A stretch of DNA of 64,000 bases from the NCBI GenBank assembly GCA_028826165.1, contig JAPDFW010000033.1, positions 496,001-560,000 on the forward strand, written 5' to 3'. This document shows, piece by piece, positions 13,718 through 26,390 of the stretch. The position numbers were made by a program, and so were the translations under genes. The notes under the pieces were generated by a model, which saw only the letters and a list, made by a program, of their open reading frames with translations, searched no databases and was not told the DNA's origin. Origin of the DNA: Anaeramoeba ignava. Its lineage: Eukaryota > Metamonada > Anaeramoebidae. How positions within the stretch are numbered: the first letter of the stretch is position 1; every line of letters begins with the position of its first letter.

Positions 13718-16197
13718 ATGTTAAATCCAATTGATTTCATTAAAAAACCAAAAAAACCAACATTTCCAAAAGAAATTCAAACAACTGATTGGGAAACTGA
13801 ATTTGTTACTGAGATTGATACTGATACAAATCGAAAACTTATCCAAAAAGAAGAAAATGAAAAGAAAATTGTTGATGAAACAGAAACAGAATCAGATAAA
13901 AATGACACAAATTCAGAAATTATTCTTGAAGAGAAAGACAATCAAGATCAAGACGAAATAATCAAGCGAAAAGATAATCAAGACAAGAAAAAAAAACACA
14001 TGTTTTATGAGATTGCGATTGTGATGAAAGACCCAGAAATTGAAGATGGAAAATGTGGGAAAAAAATAACGCCCAAAGAAATCAATAAAATCCAAGTTGA
14101 GCAAGCAAAGATCCTTGACAAAATCCGGGAAAGCGGGCTTGAGATTGAGGAGCAAGACGTAGACAAGAAACCGTTACATTTCTATTTGGTAGGGGTGAGT
14201 CTAAGAATGCTTGAGAAATGGGGAGAGGAAATGAGAACAAAAGTGAGATTGATCCAAAAAGATCTTAAACAAATTGAACATTACAGTGAGTTTAGAATTG
14301 AAGACAAAAGCCAGTATGCAGTGAGTCAGGATTTCCCCGATTGTGTGTTTCCTTCTGCGGCTCGACAGAGTCTTGTGACCACAATTATCCAGGAGAAAAG
14401 AGGCAGAGGTGGATGCAATATCAATATTCCAAAATCACTTCATAAGAATTATATGAGCGGATATTTTGGATTGCATAATACGAAAGAGAGAACAGATCTT
14501 TACGCGAGCTGGACAAAGCGACCCAGCGAGCTTTTCCAGTTCAAACAACCCGAAAACAAGATCCGCGATTATTTTGGCGAGGAAATCTCTTATTATTTTG
14601 CGTTTCTTGGATTTTATTCAAAATGGTTGATTTTTCCTTCGGTTTTGGGGTTGGTTTTCACAATCGCAAAATACACCAACGAGAAATTCAAAAAAAGCTA
14701 CGGATATGTGAGTCTTGCCTATTGTTTATTCAATGCGTTATGGGTGACTTTTTTCATTGAGTTTTGGAAGCGAAGAATAATGACACTTGCTTTTCGATGG
14801 GATCTTCTTGATTTGAATACAGTTGATGAGACACCACGCCCGCAGTTCAAAGGCAAGACGCGCAAATCTCCGATAACAGGATCGATTGAGAGATATTATC
14901 CTGAGTGGAAGCGTAAGATAAAATACCTTTTCACATACTCCATTGTTCTTATTATGATGGCAGCTGCTGCTGCATGTTCTATTGGAATCAATTGGAAAAA
15001 ACTAAAAGGTGAAAAAAATCTGACTATGGGTTACAAAATAGGCACTGGTGTAGGCACTGGTGCGTCCATTTTTATTCTTGATTATTTCTACCGCAAGATT
15101 GCTTTCTATCTCAGCTCCTGGGAAAACCACAAAACAGAGGAAGCCTTCCAAAATGCAATGATCATCAAATTATTTCCTTTCCAATTCGTCAATTCGTTTT
15201 CTTCCTTGTTTGTGATTGCCTTTGTTTCTCGTCTTCCGGATTTTCTTGATACTCAACTCGCTAGTTTGCTTCTTACTCGTCTCGCTATTGGCAATTTTCA
15301 AGAGCTTGTTGTTCCTTTTTTGAAGGGCAAATTTCGTAATTGTTGTTCCACTTTTTCTAGAAAATCAGAAAAAAAGATGAATCCAATTGTTAATCAAAGC
15401 AATTTGCCTCAATATGATAACACGATTGATGACTATTCTGAAATGATGCTTCAACTTGGTTATATCTCCTTGTTTTCAGTCTCTATCCCTGCTGTTTCAT
15501 TTTTAGCATATTTGAATAATTTAATTGAAATAAAAGTGGATTCTGCAAAATTGAGAACAATGCAAAGACCTTTACCAAGAATTCGTATTGGAATTGGGAA
15601 TTGGAGTTATATTTTAAATGTGATATCAGTTCTTGTTGTTATGATTAATACAGGTAATTAACAAATTAAATTATAAAAATTCAATTATAAAATTCAATTA
15701 TAAAATTAAAATAAAATTCAATTATAAAATTAAAATTAAATTATAAAATTCATTTATAAAATTAAATTCAATTCATTTATAAAATTAAAATTAAATTCAT
15801 TTATTAAATTCATTTATAAAATTAAAATTCATTTATAAAATTCAATTAAAAATTTTTTATCCGATTTTAATTTTTTTATCCGATTTTAATTTTTTTAGCT
15901 TTAATTGCAATCACTTATTCAGATTCTTTAAAAGATCTTTCTGGTTTTGATACTACTAATAATCGTCTTTGGTGGTTAATTGGATTAGAACATGCAATTT
16001 TCTTAATAAAATATATTTGTCATATGATTATTCCTGATACAACAACAGAAGTTAGTGATGCTATTAAACAAGAACAATTTAAAAGAGAAAAAGCTGCTTT
16101 ACTTTATGGAAAAGGTATTTTTGAAGAAGATTTTAATGAAACTGAATCTGAAAATGAAGATTTTAATGAAACAAATGATCCAGAAATAAAAATTTAA
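13718..16197 (+). CDS. Anoctamin (TMEM16) family membrane protein
   Basis: Exons 13718-15653 and 15899-16197 join in phase 1 to give 744 residues. An acidic, Lys/Glu-rich N-terminus is followed by an anoctamin dimerisation-type region, then the signature IRDYFGEEISYYFAFLGFY about residue 285, followed by several membrane helices including a WVTFFIEFWKRR segment. The second exon supplies the family's C-terminal helix (LEHAIFLIKYICHMIIPD) and an acidic tail. Anoctamins are Ca2+-activated chloride channels or phospholipid scramblases of plasma or internal membranes; which applies cannot be told without the Ca2+-site residues in alignment. Start: the ATG at 13718, just after a T/CAT tract; an upstream TTG is ignored. 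Mid-exon codons are visibly richer in G/C than either end. Confidence 0.88.
15660..15855. repeat. TTCAATTATAAAATTAAA-type repeats in anoctamin intron
   Basis: Irregular repeats of AAAATTCA(T/A)TTAT type fill most of the 245-bp intron 15654-15898, followed by two copies of TTTTTATCCGATTTTAAT before the acceptor. Confidence 0.75.
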
Positions 16198-16435
16198 ATT
16201 TTTAATTGAAATTTTTCATTTGAAATTTTTTGAATTTATATTTGAATTTGAATTTTTAATTGAAATTTATAATTTTATGAGTCACAAAAACCAACTCATA
16301 ATTCCAACTAATTCTTTCTTTTTTTTTAAAAATAAAATTCTAATAAAAAAAAGATTTTTTTCATTTCAAAAAAAAACTGTCAAAATAAATTAAATCAAAA
16401 TAAATTTAAATCAAAATTAAATCAAAATAAATTAA

Positions 16436-17992
16436 ATGGAAACAATCAAAAATTCTTGTGGAAGAATTCTTCCAAAATACATTGAAGGATATGGAGAAGT
16501 TAAACCTTTTATTGGAGCTTTTGAAACAATACCTGATGAAGAAAAAGAAATACAAGTTAAATGTGGATATGGAAAACCAGGAGAAAATAAATTTGTAGGA
16601 ACAATAAAAGAAGCATTATTGAAAAGTGGAATTAAGAACGGAATGACAATATCATTTCATCATCATTTAAGAGAGGGAGACGAGGTTGTAAACATGGCAA
16701 TTACTGCTATAAGAGAGCTTGGAATAAAAGACTTGAAGATTGCACCTTCAGCTCTTTTTGAGACACATAAAATGATCCTTGAAAGCTTGAAGGATGGGAC
16801 AATCAAATATATTGAAGGGTCAATGAACGGTGCAATTGGGCGCGCTACATCAGAGGGTAAACTTTCAGGAGTAGCTGTTCTACGCTCTCACGGAGGAAGA
16901 GTGCGCTCCATACGACAAGGAGACTTGAAGATTGATATTGCAATCATCGCTGCTCCTACAGCAGATATATACGGAAATGCAAATGGATTATACGGCAAAA
17001 ATGCATGCGGTCCTCTTGCTTACTCCCATGCAGACTCGCTTTATGCAAAGAAGGTCATTATTGTTACTGATAATCTTGTCAAATATCCTGCAATCCCAGT
17101 TTCAATTTCTCAAATTAATGTTGATTTTGTTGTTGTTGTTGATTCGATTGGTGATCATAATAAAATCGTTTCTGGGACTACTTCGATCCAATCAAATCCA
17201 ATATCAGAAAAGATCGCAAAATTCTCAACTGATATAATCGAGCATTCTGGTTATTTCAAGGATGGATTTTCAATACAAGCTGGGGCAGGTGGAATTTCTC
17301 TTTCTGTTGTCAAAACTGTTGGTGAATTGATGGAAAAGAAAGGAATCAAAGCTGCCTGGGCAAACGGTGGCACAACAGCTATTCTGGTTGATCTATTTAA
17401 GCGAGGATTGATCGAGAAGCTTTCTACTTGTCAAGCTTTTGATCTCGTCTCGGTTCAATCTTTGAAAGAGGATCCCATGCACTTAGAAACAAATATTGAC
17501 TTCTATGCAAACCCCTTCAATAAAGGATGCTTGTGTAATCTTCTGGATGTTGTTATTCTTGGCGCAACTGAGGTTGATGTGAATTATAATGTGAACGTGA
17601 ATACTCATTCTGATGGATATTTACTTCATGGAATTGGTGGTCATCAAGATACAGCTGCTTGTGCAAAGCTAACCATTATCACAGTCCCCATCGCCAGAAA
17701 AACAAATCCCATCATCATAGATGATGTAACCACTATTACAACTCCTGGTGAATGCATTGATGTTGTTGTTACTGAAGTAGGTGTTGCTATTAATCCAAAA
17801 AGAAAAGATTTGATTGAGAATTTATCCAAAACTGATATTCCTCTTTTTACTATTGAGCAATTAAGAGATAAAGCCAAGGAGTTAGCTGGAAGAGGTTATG
17901 TTAAACCAAAAACAACTGATAGAGTTATTGGTGTTATTGAATGGAGGGATGGAACTGTTATTGATGTTGTTCATCAAGTTGATTTGAACTGA
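16436..17992 (+). CDS. citF: Citrate lyase alpha subunit (CitF-like CoA/ACP transferase)
   Basis: Intronless frame of 518 residues from ATG 16436, the usual length of bacterial CitF. Family landmarks run end to end: TISFHHHLREGD (71-82), a GNANG-containing segment (180-184), RSHGGR (150-155), an AGAGGISL segment, a GG(T)TA(I)LVDL block, NVNVNTHSDG, GGHQDTAA and a C-terminal EQLRDKAKEL. In bacteria CitF exchanges acetyl-ACP for citrate within a citrate lyase complex with CitE and CitD; it belongs to the family I CoA-transferase fold. Neither partner gene is seen here. Its eukaryotic neighbours, same AT-rich edges and same base usage argue that it is an integrated gene, very likely acquired from a bacterium. 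It may work as an acyl-CoA transferase in fermentative metabolism; that is inference. Confidence 0.9.
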   Translation: METIKNSCGRILPKYIEGYGEVKPFIGAFETIPDEEKEIQVKCGYGKPGENKFVGTIKEALLKSGIKNGMTISFHHHLREGDEVVNMAITAIRELGIKDLKIAPSALFETHKMILESLKDGTIKYIEGSMNGAIGRATSEGKLSGVAVLRSHGGRVRSIRQGDLKIDIAIIAAPTADIYGNANGLYGKNACGPLAYSHADSLYAKKVIIVTDNLVKYPAIPVSISQINVDFVVVVDSIGDHNKIVSGTTSIQSNPISEKIAKFSTDIIEHSGYFKDGFSIQAGAGGISLSVVKTVGELMEKKGIKAAWANGGTTAILVDLFKRGLIEKLSTCQAFDLVSVQSLKEDPMHLETNIDFYANPFNKGCLCNLLDVVILGATEVDVNYNVNVNTHSDGYLLHGIGGHQDTAACAKLTIITVPIARKTNPIIIDDVTTITTPGECIDVVVTEVGVAINPKRKDLIENLSKTDIPLFTIEQLRDKAKELAGRGYVKPKTTDRVIGVIEWRDGTVIDVVHQVDLN

Positions 17993-18133
17993 ATTTAATT
18001 GAAATTAATTCAAATCAATATTTTTTTTTTTGAAATTGAAATTAATTCAAATTCAAAATGAAATTCAAATTGAAATCAAATTAAAAAATCATTTTTTTTG
18101 ATTTTGTTCTTTTTTTATTAATTTTGATTTATT

Positions 18134-19619
18134 TTAAATGAAATAAGTTTCAAGTTCATCAACTTTCCAATTATTATAAGAACCAGCTAAATAATTTCTA
18201 GCTTCTTCTGTTCCTTGTTTAATTCGATTAGGTAAGTTGTAATTATTACCTAAATTTGTATAACCAGATTTTAACCTTGAATTCACTTGGAAATCATTTC
18301 CATGTCCTCCAAAATGTGGACCATAACTTGAATAAGCATACCAAAGAGCAAATTCTTCTTTTCCTTTTTGAATTGTGAATTTTTGGTTTTCTATTATTCT
18401 TATCATTTCTTAATGAAAAAATAAATGCATTTGGATCAATAATGTATCCATAATAATTTTTTTGATCTTCTTCTCTCCATTTTGATTTATCAGTTGTCCA
18501 TCCAACTTGAGTATAACCTCCAAAAATAAAATTATCTTTTGTTTTGATAATAATTAATGTTTTTCCTTTATTATCACAAATATCATGCCATTTTCCACAA
18601 TTAAATCCATCTTTTTTTGTTGAAAATCCTTTTTTCATTTTAGAAAAGAATTCATTATCATTTATCCATTCTTGTAATTTCTGAACATATTCAATATCTT
18701 GAATAATTTCTGAATCAAATCTCATTTTTCTCTTGAAAATTAATGAATTTTGATTTCCATTTTCTTTTTGAATAAATTGATTTAATTTTTTATGATTTTT
18801 TTCATTTTGAAGTTTTTGGAATTCAATTAATTTTTCTGAAACTTGATTTGAAATTAAATCTTCTTTTAAAGTATCTTCAAGTTCTTGTTCTGAAAAATCA
18901 ATAAATCTGATTTTATGAATAATATTTGAAATTTGATTTTGTAATTTTTCTTTTTCTTTTTTATTCAATTCTTTTTCTTGATTAATATTTGATTTATGTT
19001 TTCCCCATTTTATTATTGATTGAAAGATTTCAAATTCATTGATTGAAATTAAATCATTTGATAAAATAAAATTTAAATGATTTTCTTCAAGTTCAAGAAA
19101 AAATGAAGTTTTGATAAATTCTTGAAAATTTTCAGAAATAAATTGATAAGAAGAATCAAATAATTGATTAAAGTTCATTGATTCAGATAATTTAAGAACA
19201 TCAACAATAGTTTCAATTTGTAAATTATTTTCGATAAATTTTGAAGTAACATTAATTAATTCATCAATTAAATATTTTGATGAAAAAATTAAAATTTCTA
19301 TTGCATTTTCTAAATTAATTTCAATTTTTCCTGAATAAAGATAATTCAAAATTGAAGATAGAATTGAACTTGAAACATCTTTTAGAATTAATTTATTTTC
19401 TTGATATTCTTTCATTTTAGAATTGAAAAGAGATTTAAAATATTGACTTCTTGAAGAAAGAATTGATTTATGAGTTTTAAATGAAGTTTGATTTTGTTCA
19501 CAAATTATTTCAAAATCAAAATAACTTTCATTTTCTTTTTGATTTTGATTTTGATTTTGATTTTGAAATAAATTTTTTAAATCATTTGAAAGTTTTTCTA
19601 AATTTGAATAATTTTCCAT
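18134..19619 (-). CDS. BTB-BACK-TLDc protein with one +1 frameshift
   Basis: ATG at 19619. BTB/POZ domain (residues about 33-135: FDFEIICEQ, FKTHKSILSSRSQYF, LNYLYSGKIEI), then a BACK-like helical region, then a TLDc domain (KKDGFNCGKWHDICDNKGKT, NFIFGGYTQVGW, PNAFIFSLRN). The frame is open until NNRKPK; the rest of TLDc (KFTIQKGKEE, SSYGPHFGGHG) is in the next frame. Skipping one A in the A5 run at 18380-18384 gives a continuous 494-residue protein. Either the base is a sequencing error, or the gene is decaying, or translation shifts. Such proteins form large families in amoeboid protists, where BTB domains usually recruit cullin-3 ligases and TLDc is linked to oxidative-stress protection and V-ATPase binding. 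Asn/Gln repeats sit near the N-terminus. Confidence 0.82.
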
Positions 19620-19771
19620 TTTACTTTTTATTAAAGAAAAAAATGAAAAAAAAAAATTTTTTAAAAATGTTTTGTTTTTTATTAATTTGATAAATTTAAT
19701 TTGATTGAAAAGTAAAATTAAAATTTTAAATACAAAACTTTAAAAGAAAGTAAGAAAGAAAATTAATTCTA

Positions 19772-22700
19772 TCAATTATCATTAGAAATTTGTATTTGAT
19801 CTTCTTTAACTTCCTCATTTTGTTCATGAGGAGAGAATTGTTCCAAATCCAACGATTCTATTGGAAAAGATAAAGTTGAAACAGCTTCAGTTAAAAGTTC
19901 ATCACAATAAACAGAAAATTGTTGAGTTTCCAAATATTTTTCCATAAAAGGTTTATCAGTATCTTTAAGTGAATTGAGAAAGCTTTCCTTGATGAAAACA
20001 ACAACAGTATCCTTTGGATCTGAAACATCTGAGATTGTGTGTCTTCTGAAATCGGAAAATAAATTCTGATAATATATTTTGAAAATTTTCATAATTTTCA
20101 TAATTGCAATTTGTATTTGTTCTTTTGGAATGTAATCATAAATTGGAACTATAAATTCTTCATCTTTGCTGTCAAATGACTCTTGAATTTCCTTCTCGAA
20201 TTGTAGAATAATCTCTGTGAAGTTTTTTGAGAAAGATGGTGTGTTGAATTCGACAAAACTAAGTTGTTTTCGAAGTTGATTTGTTTTTTTTTCTTTTTGT
20301 TTGTGACTTGAGTTGAAATTTTGGATTGATCCATCATCTGTATTTGTTTCTTCAGAAGTTTCGCTGTTTGTGTTTATAAGGTTTGAGCTTGTGTTTAGTG
20401 GGTTTGAGTTGCTTGTGTTTGGATCGCTGTTTGTGTTGTTTGTATCGCTATTTGTGCTGTTATCTTTGAATATCATTTGATTATTTTTATCATTTTTTTT
20501 ATTGTTTTTTTTATCGTTTTTTTTATTGTTTTTTTTGTTGTTTTTTTTGGAATCTTTTTTTTTTTCTTCTTCTGATATTTTTTCTGATGTGATATTTTCG
20601 TCTGTAAGTGATATTTCTTTTTGTGTATTTTGATTTTTTGTGTTGGTAACTTCGATTTCATTTTCCATTTTTGAATGGAATGATTTATTTGCTGATATTA
20701 TTTTTGGGAGATTTGAGAGAGTATCTGGTGATTTGGAAGACATTTTGATTTCTGTATTAAATGCAGTCATTGAATGATATTTTTTGAGTCCGTTTTTTGA
20801 ATTTGTTTGCATTTTTGAAAAAGAAAGTGATTTGCTATTTGGTTTGAGTTTGTATTTTATTTTTCTTGCTGATGGTAATATTCCGTTTTGTCTTCTAATC
20901 CATTCGGAAAAATATTGAAGACATTTTCGAAGTGATTCTTCGTTGGGAAGTTTTAGTGATTTTGATTGTAAATCTAGAATTGGTCTTGTTTGATTTGAAT
21001 CGATATCAATGAAAAAATAATTTTGTTTTTGATTTGGATTGATTTTTAGTTTTTCTGTTATTCCTACTATTATTGGAACTGGGGATTCAAGGAATCCTTT
21101 CATTTTGCTTGGAAGAACTGGGATAAGGACTCCTTGCCATTTGAAGGGATGGATAATTGCGAGGAAGCCGAATCTAAGATTTTTTCAAAATGAATTTTTA
21201 ATTTTATAAATGAATTTTAATTTCAAAATGAATTTTAATTTCAAAATGAATTTTAATTTCAAAATGAATTTTAAAATGAATTTTAATTTATTTTAATTTC
21301 AAAATTAATTTTAATTTTAATTTTAATTTTATAAATGAATTTTAATTTTAATTTTAATTTTAATTTCAATTTTAATTTCAATTTTAATTTCAATTTTAAT
21401 TTGAATTTTGATTTTGATTTTGATTTTAATTTTAATTTTAAAATGAATTTTAATTTTAATTTTAATTTTGATTTTGATTTTAATTTTAAAATGAATTTTG
21501 ATTTTGATTTTGATTTTAATTTTAATTTTAATTTTAAAATGAATTTTTAATTTTAATTTTGATTTTGATTTTAATTTTAATTTCAAAATGAATTTTAAAA
21601 TGAATTTTAATTTTAATTTTAATTTTAATTTTGATTTTGATTTTAATTTCAATTTTAATTTTAAAATGAATTTTAATTTCAATTTTAATTTTAAAATGAA
21701 TTTTAATTTTAATTTCAATTTTATAAATGAATTTTAATTTTAAAATGAATTTTAATTTTAATTTCAATTTTAATTTTAATTTTGATTCTAATTTCAAAAT
21801 GAATTTTAATTTTATAAATGAATTTTAATTTTAATTTTAATTTTTAATTTTAAAATGAATTTTAATTTTGATTTTGATTTTAATTTCAAAATGAATTTTA
21901 AAATGAATTTTTTAATTTCAAAATGAATTTTAAAATGAATTTTAATTTCAATTTTAAAATGAATTTTAATTTCAATTTTAATTTCAATTTTAATTTCAAT
22001 TTTAATTTTCAATTTTAATTTTAATTTTAAAATGAATTTTGATTTTGATTTTGATTTTAATTTTAAAATGAATTTTGATTTTAATTTCAATTTTGATTTT
22101 AATTTTAAAATGAATTTTAATTTTAAAATGAATTTTAATTTTAATTTTAATTTTAATATTAATTTTAATTTCAAAATGAATTTTAATTTTAATTTTAATT
22201 TTGATTTTGATTTTAATTTTATAAATGAATTTTAATTTTAAAATGAATTTTAATTTTAATTTTAATTTTAATTTCAAAATGAATTTTAAAATGAATTAAA
22301 ACTTACATAACTCCAGTCAATTTCCTTAAATTAGAACTATAAAAAACAACAGAATATTCTAATAAAATAGTCTTCAAAATGGAAAGAATATTCTCAACAG
22401 AAACAAAAGAAAAGAGAATCTCTATTCCCCAAAAACCATGAAGCTTTGTAAAAGTTGAAGGAATATCGAAAACAATATCATTCCACTCACTAGCAACTTC
22501 AATACAAACCTCATTAGAAGAATGAACACTCATATTATAAGCCTTTTGGAGAACAGACAAGATGAGATTGTTAGCGTCCTTTGATTGCATGTATTGCTGA
22601 GAAAGTTGTGGAGTTGAAGGATTCGAAACAAGAACTTGGGAATGATATTTCAAAAGTGATTGAAGTTTTTTTGAAGATTGATTTCCAAATCTGGAAGAAA

Positions 22701-23412
22701 TAGATCTTCGCTTGATTTCGGATCCGATCCAAAAACTTTTGGCAAGATCATATTCAAGATAAACTCGGGACTTTTGGAAGTTTGCTAGTTCAATAGCAAG
22801 GACGGTTTGAATTATGTCAAAATGAAGTTGATAAAAAGGAAAAAAACTCAATAAACAAAAACACATTTTGCCAATTGCAATGTCTTTTGGAGAAGGCTTT
22901 TTATAAGACTTTGCATCGATAAAGGAAGGGAGGAAATCAAGAAGACTCTGCACATACACGCAGAAGCTATAAAGCGGGCCTTGGTTGGTTGTCAAAACAG
23001 TCACGAAACTATGCTGAGTTCCAATATGCTCGAGTTTCGAATCTATCATAGCGTCGTGAAACGCAGTTGATTTAGGAACTGTCTTTGGTTTCGACATCGT
23101 CAGATACTGTATGTGAACTTGATCGGGAAAACAGAATGATGGCAAGTCTTCTAGTTGACAATCATCATTGGGAAATTTATAAAGAATTTCAGGTGGTCTA
23201 ACTGAACTTGTTTTATTATTTGTTGTTTCCGTTGATGATTTTGCTCCGATTACAAAAAAATACTCAAATACTCGATCAGATGAATCTTCTTTTTTGTTTG
23301 CTTCGTGTAAATAACGGCTTAGTCGCTCGTTTTGTGTAAGTTCGATAACATTAAGATCAAGTGATGCTTTGTTTTTTTTCTTTTTTTTAAGATTTTTAAA
23401 AAATGATAACAT
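19772..23412 (-). CDS. DENN-domain protein (putative Rab GEF)
   Basis: Exons 23412-22307 and 21173-19772 join in phase 2 across a 1,133-bp GTAAGT...TTAG intron to give 835 residues. uDENN near the start (FEYFFVIG, then PDQVHIQYL); cDENN across the junction, where LLEYSVVFYSSNLRKLTGV continues as IFGFLAIIHPFKWQGVLIP and then SPVPIIVGI. dDENN lies near the C-terminus (FKIYYQNLFSDFRR, FIKESFLNS, DKPFMEKYLETQQFS). A long Lys/Asn/Ser/Thr low-complexity linker separates cDENN and dDENN. Tripartite DENN proteins catalyse GDP-GTP exchange on Rab GTPases in membrane traffic; the Rab partner is not predictable here. The next gene in the same orientation is RMC1, part of another Rab GEF complex. Confidence 0.87.
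21183..22300. repeat. TTTTAA/TTTAAAATGAA mixed repeat in DENN intron
   Basis: The intron 21174-22306 consists of TTTTAA hexamers (with TTTCAA and TTTGAT variants) punctuated every 18-40 bases by AAAATGAA or ATAAATGAA. The punctuation creates many ATGs and spurious Lys/Leu/Ile-rich frames on both strands. Confidence 0.9.
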
Positions 23413-23698
23413 TTGTTGTTTTGTTTAAATTTAAAAAAAAAAAAAAGAAAAAAAAAATAGAAAATTTAAAAAAAGAAACAAGAAAGAAAATAAAAAAGGA
23501 AAAGAAAGAGAAAAAAAATGAAAAAAAAATGAAAAAAATTTATGAAAAATTTTTCTTTTTTTTTTAATTTTTTTTATTTTTTTTCTTTTTAAAATTCCAC
23601 ATTTTTTTTTTTCCCAATTTTAAATTCCAAATCAATAAAAAAAATTTCGAAATAAAGAAATTAAAAAAAAATTTAATTTAAAAAAAATTTTTTATTTA

Positions 23699-26319
23699 TC
23701 ATTTTTGGTTCCACTTTTCAATTAACAATTCATTTTTCTTTTGATAATCTTTCCATAAATCTTCATTATCTTTCAATTGATCTTGAAAAAAGTTCCAAGC
23801 GGTAAAAAATATCAAAGGATCTTGAGCAAAATAAGCAAATTCCAAAATAGTTTGAATTGTCATCAAACTCAATTTATTTTTCAACTTTTCATGATGAATA
23901 AATTTCAAAGTTTGCATAACTCTTCTTTTTGATAAAAGAATTTGAATAATTAGATCAGATTCTTTCCTCATTTTCAAACCATCTAAAGCAAGACAAAGAG
24001 CTTGTGGATAAGAACTAAAAACACCTGCAAATTGAAGTGCAAGACTCTCAGTATTTGGAATCACTTTATATTGAACAAGATGATATATTTGAGAGTATTT
24101 CTTTTGTTGAAGTAAAATTTCAATTAAAAAACTAAAAAGAAACACTTGAACTGGAATATTTAGTTCATTTAAACTTCGAATATATTCTGTCAGAACACTT
24201 TCCAAAAATTCATATTCAACTGCTTTTCTTTTGAATAATGGAAAGAAGATATTATTGTAGAAGTCTGATTGTGGTAATACAACATATCCATCTGGATTTG
24301 TTTTTGGCAATCCATTCCTTTTTTTTTTATTTTGATTTTTTTTCTTTTGATTTTTTTGATTTTTTTGATTTTGATTTTTTTGATTTTTATCCTTCTCATA
24401 TTCATCAAATACATTAATTTCATCAAGATTAATATCCAAATCTATTTCTTGATTTTGTTTTCGATTTTCGTTTTGTTTGGTTTTTTTTACAAGTTTCTCT
24501 TTGTTAATATTTCTAAGATCTTTCAATTTAGACAGTTTTTCCAACGGAAGTTTAGGTCCTTTTACAAAAACAGAACCAATCCTTTTAATATTAGGAGCTG
24601 TTGATTGGTTCTTATTATTTTCAATTTTCTTTTCAAAACTTCTTGAACGTTTGATTTTTCTTTTGCGTTTTGGAGATAGAATCATATCATTTTGTATTGT
24701 AATAACCGGTTTTTCTGTTTGAGTGTCTTTTGAATTTTCCAAATAAGAGACTGTATTATAAATATTGTTGATAACATCAAATAAATAAGATAAAAGACTG
24801 ATCTTTTCATTCTCAATAATCATTGTTTTGATGAATTTAATAAGAATGGATTTTGAATTGGATCTCCGAAGTAGAAATTGTACTCTTGACAGTTGGTTGG
24901 TAATACTGACAGCAATCGAGTATAAATCAAGCTTATAAATACAAACAAAACCATCAACAGGATCTAAGACAAAATTTGGAGGTAAATGAACCCATTGATC
25001 CTTATAAAGCTCGATTTTTTGATTATTTTGATTATTTTCATTTTTGACAGTTTTTTTTTCGCTTTTTCCGTTATTTTTGAGGCTTTTTTTGCTTTTATTG
25101 TCAATTAGCCTTTTTTCATTGATCGAAAATGGTTTTATTGATAATGGAGATGTGATTTTAGCTTCATCATCATCACTTGCTCTGATATCATAAATCATTG
25201 TCACTTTCAACTCCATATCGTGGACTAATAACAAGCTATCCACTACACTCAAAGCAAATTTATTTCTTGGAATCATTGTTTCAATTGAACATGTAGATAT
25301 TGATTCTTTGTTTAGTTGATAAAGATATATCTTCACTTTCTTATCTTCTTGAATTAATTGAACACAATATAAATTGCGATAAATTTGAACAATCATCAGA
25401 TTTTTGTTCATTTCTAAACAGTAATTTCTTTCAGTCTCATTTGGCTCTTTTAATCGAGAGTATTTTAATTCAAAAATGGGTAATTTTATAGTTTGTTTGG
25501 GTCTAAACTGAAATGCATTTGTCGTTGTTGCATTTTTTCCAGTTATCAAAATGATAATTCGATTTTCAAACTTGAAGAAAAAAAAACAATTTAAAAATTT
25601 GTAACTAAATTCAGTTTGATTTTGATTTAAAATTTAATATTTACAGAAAAAGTAAAACCGTGAATTTTTCCAAGATTATAACTTTTAATTCTTTTGACAC
25701 CATTTTTATTTGTTAGAACCTATTATCAATATAAAAATTATTTTTTTTTTTTGATGAAATTTATAATTTAAATTTGATAAATTGATTTTGCTTTTTTTTT
25801 TTTGTTGTGTTTTTGTTTGGAATAGAAAGTTTACTTGCATATGTTCTAATCTAAAATTAGAAATTAAAAGAAAGTTTAAATTATCTAACCATTTAATTCC
25901 TAATAAAGTAAAACCTATTTTTTTCATTTTCTTTGGTTGATATTCATATTTTAAAGGTTTATTAAAACGAAAGAAAATTTCAATAATAGAATTTTCTTTT
26001 CTTGAAATTATAACATAATTTTTATTTGGAGAAATTTCTAATTCTTGAATTTGTGTTTCATTTGCTAAATCTGGTATTCTAAATTTAATTTAATTTAATT
26101 TAATTTAATTTAATTTAATTTAATTTTTAAATTTTTAATTTAATTTTAATTTTTTTACTTTAATGATGAATGAATATTTGAATAAAAATTAATTCCTTGA
26201 ATTCTTCCTTTTTGAAATAATATTAAATCTTCAATAGAATTATCAAATTTAAAAAATTGATATTTTTTTGGATTAAAATAAAGAGGAGAAAAAAGTTCAA
26301 CATAATATCGAAATTGCAT
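23699..26319 (-). CDS. RMC1: RMC1 (Mic1) homolog, Mon1-Ccz1 complex regulator
   Basis: Four exons, 26319-26159, 26078-25835, 25719-25645 and 25570-23699, join in frame to give 783 residues; all introns are GT-AG. The N-terminal YYVELFSPLYF and ITGKN...IKLPIFELKY blocks parallel the beta-propeller of metazoan RMC1. KFALSVVDSLLLVHDMELK and MIYDI match its conserved core, and the C-terminal helical Mic1 domain has EYIRSLNELNIPVQ, HLVQYKVIPNTESLALQF, ALCLALDGLKM and a final hydrophobic pair of helices. RMC1 assists the Mon1-Ccz1 GEF that activates Rab7 on late endosomes and in autophagy. A Lys/Asn/Gln linker (about residues 330-460) makes it longer than the human protein (657). Family match is strong although single residues differ. 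Confidence 0.85.
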
Positions 26320-26390
26320 TTATTATTTCAAAAGAAAATAAAAAAAAAGAAAAGAAAAAAGGAAAAAAATGATTTTCAAAATTTTTTTTT

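Noticed and set aside
21329..22277. Lys/Leu/Ile-rich frames in the DENN intron
   Set aside because: Repeat translations; the cDENN domain is continuous only if this is spliced out.
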